Below, piece after piece: positions 25,173 through 33,034 of a stretch of DNA of 64,000 bases. The notes beneath the pieces are model-generated. The model was not told where the DNA came from, ran no database searches, and saw nothing but the letters and a program-made list of their open reading frames with translations. Position 1 is the stretch's first letter, and every line of letters starts with the position of its first letter. Origin of the DNA: Oceanicola granulosus HTCC2516 (GTDB taxonomy: Bacteria > Pseudomonadota > Alphaproteobacteria > Rhodobacterales > Rhodobacteraceae); assembly GCF_000153305.1 (NCBI RefSeq), contig NZ_CH724109.1, forward strand, positions 202,321 to 266,320, read 5' to 3'. The position numbers were made by a program, and so were the translations under genes.

Positions 25173-27602
25173 ATGAGCTGCCTCAGGCTGACACTCCTCG
25201 GACCGTTCGCGCTCGCGACCGCCGCTGGCGCGCCGATCAGGATCGACACGCGCAAGGCCCGCGCCTTGCTGGCGGTGCTCGCCATGGCGAATAGCCGACC
25301 GCTGGCGCGGGAGCGGCTCGCCAGCCTGCTCTGGAGCCGCGGCAGCACGCGGCAGTCGCTCGCCTCCCTCAGCCAGGCGCTCTACAGCCTGCGGCGCGCG
25401 CTGGGCGAGGCCGCGCCGGCGCTCGTCGTGTCGGCGGAGACCGTGGCGCTCGCGATGGATCGGGTGTCGGTCGACGCGCTGGAGCTAGAGGCCGCGGCCA
25501 GCGAGGGAGGAGCGGCGGGCTGGCGGCGCAACCTCGCGCTCTACGCCGGGCCGTTCCTCGACGATCTGTCGATCGACACCGAAGACGGCTACCGCGAGTG
25601 GCGGCAACAGGAGCGCGCGCGGCTCGAGGCCATCGCGACCGGCGCGGGCACGGCGCTGATGAACGCCTGGGAACATGCGCCCGACGAGGCCGACCCGGCG
25701 CTCGTGGACCGGCTCCTGCAGATCGACCCCTACAACGAGCCCGCGACGCGGGTGAAGATGCGCTGTCTCGCGCTGGAGGGCCGGAGCGCGGCGGCGATCG
25801 AAGCGCTGGAGGCGATGACGGCGCGGCTCGAGGAAGACCTCGCTGTCGCCCCGTCGGAGGCATCGCTCGGGTTGGCGGAGGAGATCAGGTCCGGCTCCCT
25901 CGCCCCGCGAGCGGGCGCTGTGGCGCGGGGGGTGCCTTCGGGCCGATCCGCGACCGGGCCGCTCGTCGCCATCGCCGTGACCTGCGTCCTGCTTCTGTCG
26001 GTCTTGCTCCTGCGCGATCCGCTGCCCCGGCCCGACAGCATCCGCCTCCTCGTTCGCCCCTTCCACGCCGACAGCGGGATGACGGAAGACCTCGCCACAG
26101 GCTTCGCGGACGATCTGGCGACGGAGCTGGTGCGCCGCGCGTCGCTCCACGTCCTGTCGCGCGAGAGCGGCCGGCTGGTGCCCGTGGGGGGCGAGGCCCG
26201 CACCGCCGCGAGCCATGTGCTCGAGGGGCGGGTGCGGGCGGTGGACGAGGGCTGGACGATCAACCTCTGGATCACCGAGCTGTCGACGGGCCGCGAGGTC
26301 TGGGCCGAGCGCTTCGAGGGCAGCGCCGGCGATCCGCGCCTCCTGCGCGACGAGATCGTCGCGGAGCTCGGCGAGCGGATCGGCATCGCCCTCCGCCCCG
26401 CCGCCGACCTGCCAGCCACGACCCTCACCGATGCCGCGATGCCGGCCTACCTGCGCGCGCTCGCCCGCCTCCATTCCGGCACGCCCGAGGGCAACGCCGA
26501 GGCGATGGCGGCGCTGGAAGAGCTTGCGCAGGCTCATCCCGCCGCTCCCGAACCCGCCGCGGCGCTGGCGCTGGCCTACGAGCGGATCGCCTTCGGCGCC
26601 GACGCCCACGCCCGCGCGGCCGGTCTGCACTGGCGGGAGGGCTACCTCCTGCTGAAGTGGCAACTGGCGCGCACCGAGGCCGACCACCCCGGTCTTCTGG
26701 CCGCACGCGCCCGCCTGGCGCTCCGGCGGCTCGATCACGCCGAGGCCGAAATCTTGGCGCGGCAGGCGCTCGCCTCGGAGAGCGCGCATGTCGCCGCCCT
26801 CGAGGTGCTGGCCGAGAGCCTCGCCCTGACCGGCGATACGGGGGAGGCGCGCCGGCTGGCGACCCGCGCCGTCCTGCTGTCGCCGTCCGCCCCCGCCGGC
26901 GGTTACACCGCCATCGCGCTCGCGACTTTCGCCGAGGGCGACCTCGCCGCGGCGGCGGACGCCGTGGCCATGGCGCTCGACGGCACCGCCAGCCCGTCCC
27001 CGCGCCTCCTCGCCCTCGCCGCCGCGATCCGCGGGCTGGGGCCGGACGCGCCCCGCGCCCGCGCCGCCTTCGCCGACCTCGTCGCCGCCTCCGAGAGTCG
27101 CCCCTTCGGCGCCTGGCGCCTCGGCGACATCACCTACACCAACCCGCGCGCCGCCACCTGGAGCCGCCCCACGGGCACCGACGCCGCACAGCTGATCCGC
27201 TTCGCCGACCCAGCGGTGGACGCCCTGCTCCGCAGCGGCCTCGCCCGCGCGGCGGGCGAGGCGGCCTCGACCGCGCCCGCCCGCTCGACACCTCTCGAGG
27301 GCGGCGAAATCGAAGAGCTGCTGATGAACGCCCGCATCGTCGGCCGGCCCAGCTGGCTGGCGCGCCAGTCCTGGAGCCAGATCCGCACCGCAAGCGGCCA
27401 CCTGGAGCAACGCGGCCCGCTCGGCCCCCTGCCCGCCGCCCGCGAGGGCCGAAGCCGGATCGTCGACAGCCGCCTCTGCGACCGCTGGACGTGGCGGGAC
27501 AGCGATCTCGAGAGCTGCCAGCTCGTGGTGCGGACCGGGTTGCCCGGGACCTTAGCGATGATCGGCGAGATCGGTGTCTTCCCCTTCGTGGCTCCGGATT
27601 AG
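25173..27602 (+). CDS. membrane-spanning SARP/BTAD transcriptional regulator with TolB-like and TPR regions
   Basis: The 809-residue protein begins with a winged-helix domain of the SARP type (1-95) and a BTAD helical domain (about 100-240). A single hydrophobic segment at about 262-281 follows. Next comes a TolB/CadC-like domain (about 287-400; LLVRPF, ASHVLEGRVR, STGREVWAERF), a TPR-rich region (about 450-700), and a C-terminal domain with a WTWRDSDLESCQLVV pattern like DUF995-type lipocalin folds. This layout predicts a cytoplasmic DNA-binding part and a periplasmic sensory part, similar in principle to CadC or ToxR. ATG 25173 gives the proper SARP N-terminus. The orphan binding protein and HExxH protein next door may take part in the same signalling. 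Confidence 0.78.
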   Translation: MSCLRLTLLGPFALATAAGAPIRIDTRKARALLAVLAMANSRPLARERLASLLWSRGSTRQSLASLSQALYSLRRALGEAAPALVVSAETVALAMDRVSVDALELEAAASEGGAAGWRRNLALYAGPFLDDLSIDTEDGYREWRQQERARLEAIATGAGTALMNAWEHAPDEADPALVDRLLQIDPYNEPATRVKMRCLALEGRSAAAIEALEAMTARLEEDLAVAPSEASLGLAEEIRSGSLAPRAGAVARGVPSGRSATGPLVAIAVTCVLLLSVLLLRDPLPRPDSIRLLVRPFHADSGMTEDLATGFADDLATELVRRASLHVLSRESGRLVPVGGEARTAASHVLEGRVRAVDEGWTINLWITELSTGREVWAERFEGSAGDPRLLRDEIVAELGERIGIALRPAADLPATTLTDAAMPAYLRALARLHSGTPEGNAEAMAALEELAQAHPAAPEPAAALALAYERIAFGADAHARAAGLHWREGYLLLKWQLARTEADHPGLLAARARLALRRLDHAEAEILARQALASESAHVAALEVLAESLALTGDTGEARRLATRAVLLSPSAPAGGYTAIALATFAEGDLAAAADAVAMALDGTASPSPRLLALAAAIRGLGPDAPRARAAFADLVAASESRPFGAWRLGDITYTNPRAATWSRPTGTDAAQLIRFADPAVDALLRSGLARAAGEAASTAPARSTPLEGGEIEELLMNARIVGRPSWLARQSWSQIRTASGHLEQRGPLGPLPAAREGRSRIVDSRLCDRWTWRDSDLESCQLVVRTGLPGTLAMIGEIGVFPFVAPD

Positions 27603-27620
27603 AGACGGGCGCCGCTTCTG

Positions 27621-28583
27621 TCAGGGATAGTAGACGCCGCCCGTCGCGCGGCGGGGTTTGCCAATGTTCTCGGGCAGGGGGATGAACTCGGCCTCGTCGC
27701 CCGGCACCGTCTCGAACCGGCCCCGCGCCCATTCCTCCTTGGCGGCCTCGATGCGCTCGGGGCGCGAGGAGACAAAGTTCCACCAGATGTAGCGCGGCCC
27801 GCCCATCGGCGCGCCGCCGAACAGCATGAACCGTGCCGTCGACGTGGCCCTGACGGTGATCGCGTCGCCCGGGCGCAGCACGAGCAACTGACCCGGCGGG
27901 AAGCTGTCGCCCGCGATCTCGATCTCGCCCGAGATGGTGTAGAGCGCGCGCTCCTCGTAGGTGGCGTCGATCGGCACCTGCCGGCCGGCCTGCAGCTCGA
28001 TATCGCCGTAGAGCGTCTCCGAGGCGGTCCGCAACGACGAGCGCTCGCCGAAGGCCTCGCCCGCGATCAGCCGCGCCTTGATGCCGTCGCTGTCGAATAC
28101 GGGCAGGTCCTCGGCGCCGTGATGGATGAACTCGGGGTCGGATTCCTCGTCCGCCTCGGGCAGCGCCATCCACGTCTGCAGCCCGAACAGCCGCTGGCCC
28201 TGCTTGCGCTTCTCGTCGGAGGTGCGCTCGGAGTGCACGATGCCCTGGCCGGCCTTCATCCAGTTGACTGCGCCGGGGCGGATCGCCTGCTCGGTGCCGA
28301 GCGAGTCGCGGTGCAGGATCTCGCCCTCAAACAAGTAGGTGAGCGTGGCGAGGTTGATGTGCGGGTGCGGGCGCACGTCGATGCCCCGGTCGGTCAGGAA
28401 CTCCGCCGGGCCCATCTGGTCGAAGAAGATGAACGGGCCGACCATCTGCCGCTGGGTCGAGGGCAGGGCGCGGCGCACTTCCATGTCGCCCAGATCGACG
28501 GCGCGGGGCACGATCAGCGTCTCGATCGCGTTCACCGTGTCGCGGTCGCCGAGCTTCGGGTCGGGGATGGGGGAATAGCTCAT
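27621..28583 (-). CDS. pirin family protein
   Basis: The 320-residue protein has two cupin domains. The N-terminal one carries the pirin metal ligands in DVRPHPHINLATLTYLFEGE (two His) and IVHSERT (His plus nearby Glu). The C-terminal part (about 190-320) matches pirin_C. Pirins act as quercetinases or redox-responsive cofactors; the specific role here is not visible. GAGGA lies 9 bp before ATG 28583. It converges with the SARP gene (18 bp between stops) and diverges from the M24 peptidase gene. Confidence 0.9.
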   Translation of the reverse strand: MSYSPIPDPKLGDRDTVNAIETLIVPRAVDLGDMEVRRALPSTQRQMVGPFIFFDQMGPAEFLTDRGIDVRPHPHINLATLTYLFEGEILHRDSLGTEQAIRPGAVNWMKAGQGIVHSERTSDEKRKQGQRLFGLQTWMALPEADEESDPEFIHHGAEDLPVFDSDGIKARLIAGEAFGERSSLRTASETLYGDIELQAGRQVPIDATYEERALYTISGEIEIAGDSFPPGQLLVLRPGDAITVRATSTARFMLFGGAPMGGPRYIWWNFVSSRPERIEAAKEEWARGRFETVPGDEAEFIPLPENIGKPRRATGGVYYP

Positions 28584-28743
28584 GGTGTCGGTCCTCGTCT
28601 CGCTCTCGGGAAACATAGCGCATCGCGCGTTCAATCCGAGAGGGGGCGGCCGCATCGGTCGCGGCCATTGTGAGAGACGGCCTCGAACGCTAGTCACGCA
28701 CTGGATCGGCCGCGCCCGATTTGGCGCACAGGGAGGGACGGGT

Positions 28744-29979
28744 ATGGCGCATTTGAACCGACGGGCGGCGCAGCGCCTGATGCAGGCCGAGGGGCTCGAC
28801 GCGCTGGTGCTGTTCTCGCCGGAAGCCTTCGCGCACGCCACCGGTGCGGCGCCGGGGGTGGCGACGATGTGGCGGCGCGAGGGGGCGGTGGCGGTGTTGG
28901 TCCCGGCCGATCCGGGCGTGCCGGAGACCGCCGTCGTCAGCGACCTCTTCGCGGCGGGCTTCCGCCGCGGCAGCCACATTGCCGACGTGCGCGAGAGCGC
29001 GATCTGGGTGGAGTCGATGACGCTGGCCGAGCCCGACCTCGACGGGCCTGCCGCCGCGCAGTTCGAGCCGCTCTGGAGCGGGGCGGAGCGACCCGCGGGC
29101 AACGCGCGCCCCGAGACCTTCGACGCCCGCGCGTGCTATCGCCACCTGCGCGACGCGCTCGCGGAGAAGGGGCTCGCGCGGGGGCGGATCGGGATCGAGC
29201 TGGCGGCCGTCTCGGCGCGGGGCTACCCGGTCCTCGCCGAGGAGCTCGCCCCCGCGCAGCTCGTCGATGCGACCACGATCGCCCGGACCCTGCGCGCCGT
29301 GAAGTCGCCCGGGGAGATCACGCTGCTGCGCGACGCGGTGCAGGTCGCGGAAGTCGGCATCGCGGCGGTGCGCGACGCGGTGACGGTCGGCGTCCGGCGC
29401 AGCGATCTGGCGGCGGTCTGGTCGGAGACGGTCGCGGCCGAGGGGGCGGGGCGGCCGATGACCGGCGCGTGGGAGTACATCTCCGTTGGGCCCGACCCGT
29501 GGGGCGGCGACGCGGTCGCGGCGGCCGGCGACCTGGTCAAGGTGGATGTGGGCTGCCTGATGCAGGGCTACACCTCCGACAGCGGGCGCACCTTCGTCGT
29601 CGGGCCGCCGCGCCGCCTGCAGTCCGACATGCATGCCGCCCTGATGGCCGGCTTTCACGCCGGCGCGGCGCTGCTGCATCCGGGCGTGGCGCTGGCGGAG
29701 GTGCATCGCGCCACGCAATCGGCAATTCGGGCACAGGGCCTGAGCGGCTACAGCCGGGGCCATTTCGGCCACGGCCTCGGCACCGGGCCGGGCTCCGAGG
29801 AATGGCCGTTCATCTCGGCGCAGGCCGAGACGCGGATCGAAAGCGGCATGGTGCTGGCCTTCGAGTGCCCGATCTACGTCACCGGCGTGGGCGGCATGAT
29901 CGTCGAGGACCAGGTCGAGATCACCGACGACGGCCCGGTCTTCATGAACCGCTTGCCCCGCGACCTCGTTTCCTGCTGA
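28744..29979 (+). CDS. M24-family metallopeptidase (Xaa-Pro peptidase/creatinase fold)
   Basis: The 411-residue protein has a creatinase-like N-terminal domain (1-160) and a pita-bread catalytic domain. The five metal ligands are seen in order: Asp in KVDVGC, Asp in TSDSGRTF, His in HFGHGLG, Glu in AFECP and Glu in VEDQVEI. It therefore should be an active dinuclear hydrolase of a dipeptide-like amide or guanidino compound. It lies 85 bp before TRAP system 2 and may act on what that system imports. DddP or DoeA identity was considered; the ligand contexts do not match. Confidence 0.82.
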   Translation: MAHLNRRAAQRLMQAEGLDALVLFSPEAFAHATGAAPGVATMWRREGAVAVLVPADPGVPETAVVSDLFAAGFRRGSHIADVRESAIWVESMTLAEPDLDGPAAAQFEPLWSGAERPAGNARPETFDARACYRHLRDALAEKGLARGRIGIELAAVSARGYPVLAEELAPAQLVDATTIARTLRAVKSPGEITLLRDAVQVAEVGIAAVRDAVTVGVRRSDLAAVWSETVAAEGAGRPMTGAWEYISVGPDPWGGDAVAAAGDLVKVDVGCLMQGYTSDSGRTFVVGPPRRLQSDMHAALMAGFHAGAALLHPGVALAEVHRATQSAIRAQGLSGYSRGHFGHGLGTGPGSEEWPFISAQAETRIESGMVLAFECPIYVTGVGGMIVEDQVEITDDGPVFMNRLPRDLVSC

Positions 29980-30064
29980 CGGCGGATCGCTTGCACCCGG
30001 GGTGAGTTGACGTGCAGAAAGAAGCTCGAGACGCCTCCCAACCGTGATCCGACAGGAGACCCCC

Positions 30065-31078
30065 ATGAAAACCTCACTGCACGCCACCGCACTCGCCCTC
30101 GCCGCCGGCACCGCGCTCGCCGGACCCGCGCTGGCCGAGACCTGGCGCTTCAACAACTTCCTGCCCGAGACCCGCCCCGAGTCAGCGCAGATCGAGCAGT
30201 TCGCCGAGGACGTGAACACCGCGCTCGCCGATCGGGACTTCGAGATCGAAGTCTACCACGGCGGCTCGCTCGGCCTGCCCAACACCGACCTGCTGCGCGT
30301 GGTGCCGACGGGCGCCGTCGAAATGAGCCTGATGTGGGCGAACTATCTCGGCCGCGACGCGCCCGCGCTCGGCTCGGTCTTCGTGCAAGGCGCGATCAGC
30401 ACGGTGGACGAATTGCTCAAGGTGCTGCCCGTGGCCCAGGAGATCTACGAGGAGGAGTACGACGAGTGGGGCATCACCACCGTCGGCTTCGTCGCGATCC
30501 CGACGCTCTCCGTCTCGGTCTTCTGCCGCGACGAGCCGGTGAACACGCTCGAGCAGCTGCGCGACGTCAAGCTGCGCGTCTGGGCGCGCGAGCAGGTCGA
30601 GACCTTCACCAACCTCGGCGTCGCCGCGCAGATCATCCCGCAGGAAGAGACGTACGTGGCCCTGCGCACCGGCGTTGTCGATTGCGCGCTCTACCCGGCG
30701 CTCTACGCCAGCACGATCTCCCTGCAGGAAGTGACGGAACACGCCGCCTTCCTCTATCCGATGGCCTCGGCGCCCTACACGATCGGCGTGCCCGACGAGT
30801 TGTGGGAATCGACCGATCCCGAGATCAAGTCGGCGATCACCGAGGCGGCGGACGCGCTCTGGGAGCGGACCAACCAGTACGACGCCGACCTCGAGAACGA
30901 GATGGCCGCACGCGAGGCTCTCGCGGAGCAGGGGATCACCTGGCACGACGACTTCCCGGAGGAAGACCGCGCGCTGTTCATCGACGCGGTCTCGGAGACC
31001 TGGCAGATGCTGGCCGAGGAAGCGGGCGGCAACGCGCTCGACTACCGCGAGCGCGTGCTGACGGCCCTGGGGCGCTAA
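30065..31078 (+). CDS. dctP: TRAP transporter substrate-binding protein DctP (system 2)
   Basis: The 337-residue protein has a Sec signal (TALALAAGTALAGPALAE, about 24 residues) and the DctP fold with the binding Arg in DVKLRVWARE. AGGAG lies 6 bp before ATG 30065. Two cysteines (in VFCRDEP and VDCALY) may form a disulfide near the ligand site. It is divergent in sequence from the binding proteins of systems 1 and 3, so the ligand is likely different. The neighbouring M24 enzyme suggests an acylated or amide-containing acid. Confidence 0.85.
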   Translation: MKTSLHATALALAAGTALAGPALAETWRFNNFLPETRPESAQIEQFAEDVNTALADRDFEIEVYHGGSLGLPNTDLLRVVPTGAVEMSLMWANYLGRDAPALGSVFVQGAISTVDELLKVLPVAQEIYEEEYDEWGITTVGFVAIPTLSVSVFCRDEPVNTLEQLRDVKLRVWAREQVETFTNLGVAAQIIPQEETYVALRTGVVDCALYPALYASTISLQEVTEHAAFLYPMASAPYTIGVPDELWESTDPEIKSAITEAADALWERTNQYDADLENEMAAREALAEQGITWHDDFPEEDRALFIDAVSETWQMLAEEAGGNALDYRERVLTALGR

Positions 31079-31085
31079 GCCTCCG

Positions 31086-31625
31086 GTGACGCGCTTTCGT
31101 CATCACCTCGCGCAGGGGCTGGACCGTCTGGCCCTTGCGTTGGCGCTGGCCGCGTCGGCGTGCATGATCGCCATCGTGGGTCTCGTCACGACCAGCGTGA
31201 TCCTGCGCCGCGTCGCGGGCACGCCGCTGCACATCACCGAGGACGTCGTCGGCCTGCTGCTGACCGCGATGCTCTTCCTCGGCCTGCCCTTGGTGACGCT
31301 CAGGGCGCAGCACGTCCGCGTCTCCATCGTGTCGAACGCGCTCGAGCCGCGGTTCGGCGGCGCGGTGCGGATCGCGGCGCTGCTGGTGGGGCTGGTGTTC
31401 TTCGGCTGGATCTTCCTCAAGGCGCTGCCCTGGCTCGAGTTCGCGTGGAAGCGCAACCTCAAGTCCGAGACGGCGCGCCTGCTGCTCTATCCGTGGATGG
31501 CGGCGCTGCCGGTGTCGGTCGGGCTGACGTGGCTGATCTTCGCCGGCCGCCTCACCGGCCTGCTGCCCCCCGAGCGCCATGCCTCGCTCGAGGCGCTGCC
31601 CGACGTGACCGACAACAAGGACTGA
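31086..31625 (+). CDS. dctQ: TRAP transporter small permease DctQ (system 2)
   Basis: The 179-residue protein has four hydrophobic helices and the DctQ pattern ILRRVAGTPLHITEDVVG. It starts at GTG 31086, only 7 bp after dctP, without the intergenic hairpin found in the other systems. The dctM gene follows after 3 bp. Confidence 0.82.
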   Translation: MTRFRHHLAQGLDRLALALALAASACMIAIVGLVTTSVILRRVAGTPLHITEDVVGLLLTAMLFLGLPLVTLRAQHVRVSIVSNALEPRFGGAVRIAALLVGLVFFGWIFLKALPWLEFAWKRNLKSETARLLLYPWMAALPVSVGLTWLIFAGRLTGLLPPERHASLEALPDVTDNKD

Positions 31626-31628
31626 GCG

Positions 31629-32918
31629 GTGTTCTGGACCACACTCATCGGCGCGCTCGTGGCCAGCGCCGCCACCGGGGTCGCCCTCGGCGCGGCCCTC
31701 GGGCTGACGGGCATGATCCTGCTCCAGGTCTTCTCCAACGGCGCCACCGGGCTGGCCGTGGACGCGATCTGGAACGTCTTCAACTCGTTCACGCTCAGCG
31801 CCGTGCCGCTGTTCATCCTGCTGGGCGAGATCCTGCTGCGCAGCGGCGTGAGCAACCGCGCCTACGCCGCATTCGCCCCCGTCTTCAGCAAGGTGCCGGG
31901 CGGGCTGCTGCACACCAACATCGCGGTCTGCACCATGTTCGGCGCGGTCAGCGGCTCGAGCCTGTCGACCGCCGCCGCCGTCGGCTCGGTCGCCTACCCC
32001 GAGATGACGCGGCGCGGCTACGACAAGGACGTAATCGTCGGCTCGCTCGCGGGCGGCGGTACGCTGGGGCTGCTGATCCCGCCGAGCCTGTCTTTCCTGA
32101 TTTTCGGCGCGCTGACCGAGACCTCGATCGGGCGGCTGTTCATGGCCGGCATCGTGCCGGGGCTGATGATCGGCGCGGCGTTCATGGCCTACATCTTCGT
32201 CAAGGCGCTGCGCCAGCCCCACGTCGCGCCGCGCGAGCAGGGTCACATGCCGCTGGGTGCGATCCTGCGCGGCATGGCGCAGATCTGGCCGCTGCTGCTG
32301 CTGATCCTCGCGGTGATCGGCAGCATCATCGGCGGCATCGCCACGCCGACCGAGGCCGCCGCGCTCGGCGTCGTCCTCGCGACGGCGATCTCGTTCATCT
32401 GGGGCGACCTGACCCTCGCGAAGCTGCGCGAGGCGATCTTCCACGCGACGCTGCTCTTCGCCGCCATCGGCTTCGTCGTGCTCGGCGCGACGATCCTCGC
32501 GCAGTCCGTCAGCATCCTCGGCGTGCCCCAGCAGATCCTCAATGCCGTCGCGGGCAGCGGGCTCGACCGCTACACGATCCTGCTCCTCGTGGTGCTGATC
32601 TACCTCGTGCTCGGCTGCTTCTTCGACGGCCTGTCGCTGATGATCATGACCCTGCCCGTGGTCTTCCCGCTGCTCGTCGGCCTCGGATACGACCCGATCT
32701 GGATCGGCGTGATGATCACCATCGTCATCGAGATCGGCCAGGTCACGCCCCCCGTGGGCCTCAACCTGTCGGTCCTCGCGAGCCTGACCGACAACGAGGT
32801 CAGCCTCGGCCGCGTCGCCCGGGCCACGGTGCCCTACTGGATCATCCACCTCGCGGCGATCGCGGTGCTCACCGCCTTCCCCGCCATCGCCCTGTTCCTG
32901 CCGGACCTGCTGTTCTGA
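31629..32918 (+). CDS. dctM: TRAP transporter large permease DctM (system 2)
   Basis: The 429-residue protein has about 12 membrane segments and DctM motifs such as SAVPLFILLGEILLRSG, MFGAVSGSSLSTAAAVG and IGQVTPPVGLNLSVL. It starts with GTG. It completes the M24-dctPQM group. No terminator is obvious before the next operon, about 115 bp away. Confidence 0.9.
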   Translation: MFWTTLIGALVASAATGVALGAALGLTGMILLQVFSNGATGLAVDAIWNVFNSFTLSAVPLFILLGEILLRSGVSNRAYAAFAPVFSKVPGGLLHTNIAVCTMFGAVSGSSLSTAAAVGSVAYPEMTRRGYDKDVIVGSLAGGGTLGLLIPPSLSFLIFGALTETSIGRLFMAGIVPGLMIGAAFMAYIFVKALRQPHVAPREQGHMPLGAILRGMAQIWPLLLLILAVIGSIIGGIATPTEAAALGVVLATAISFIWGDLTLAKLREAIFHATLLFAAIGFVVLGATILAQSVSILGVPQQILNAVAGSGLDRYTILLLVVLIYLVLGCFFDGLSLMIMTLPVVFPLLVGLGYDPIWIGVMITIVIEIGQVTPPVGLNLSVLASLTDNEVSLGRVARATVPYWIIHLAAIAVLTAFPAIALFLPDLLF

Positions 32919-32997
32919 ACCCCGCCCGTTCGCTGGCGACAGGCTTGCTGCCGCCGCCGGCAGCGAGCCGCTGAAGATGTGTCCTTGCGCGATCGGA

Positions 32998-33008
32998 TAT
33001 ATGATATA
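32998..33008. promoter_or_regulatory. inverted repeat, possible GntR operator
   Basis: TATAT-G-ATATA is a perfect 5-bp inverted repeat in an A+T-rich island, 27 bp before the GTG of the GntR-dehydrogenase fusion. FCD-type GntR regulators often bind such short A+T-rich palindromes near their own promoters. The outer bases (GGA...CCG) match only partly. Confidence 0.45.
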
Positions 33009-33034
33009 CCGTCCGCCGCAGGGAGGACGTTCGG

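Noticed and set aside
27621-29102. Upstream extension of the pirin gene to 493 codons
   Set aside because: The extra N-terminus lies over the divergent M24 gene and its promoter; the pirin domain begins at the ATG at 28583 with its own GAGGA.
28744-29979. M24 gene as DMSP lyase DddP or ectoine hydrolase DoeA
   Set aside because: Length and ligand surroundings (TSDSGRTF, HFGHGLG, AFECP) fit the general peptidase/creatinase type, not the special DddP or DoeA patterns that I remember.
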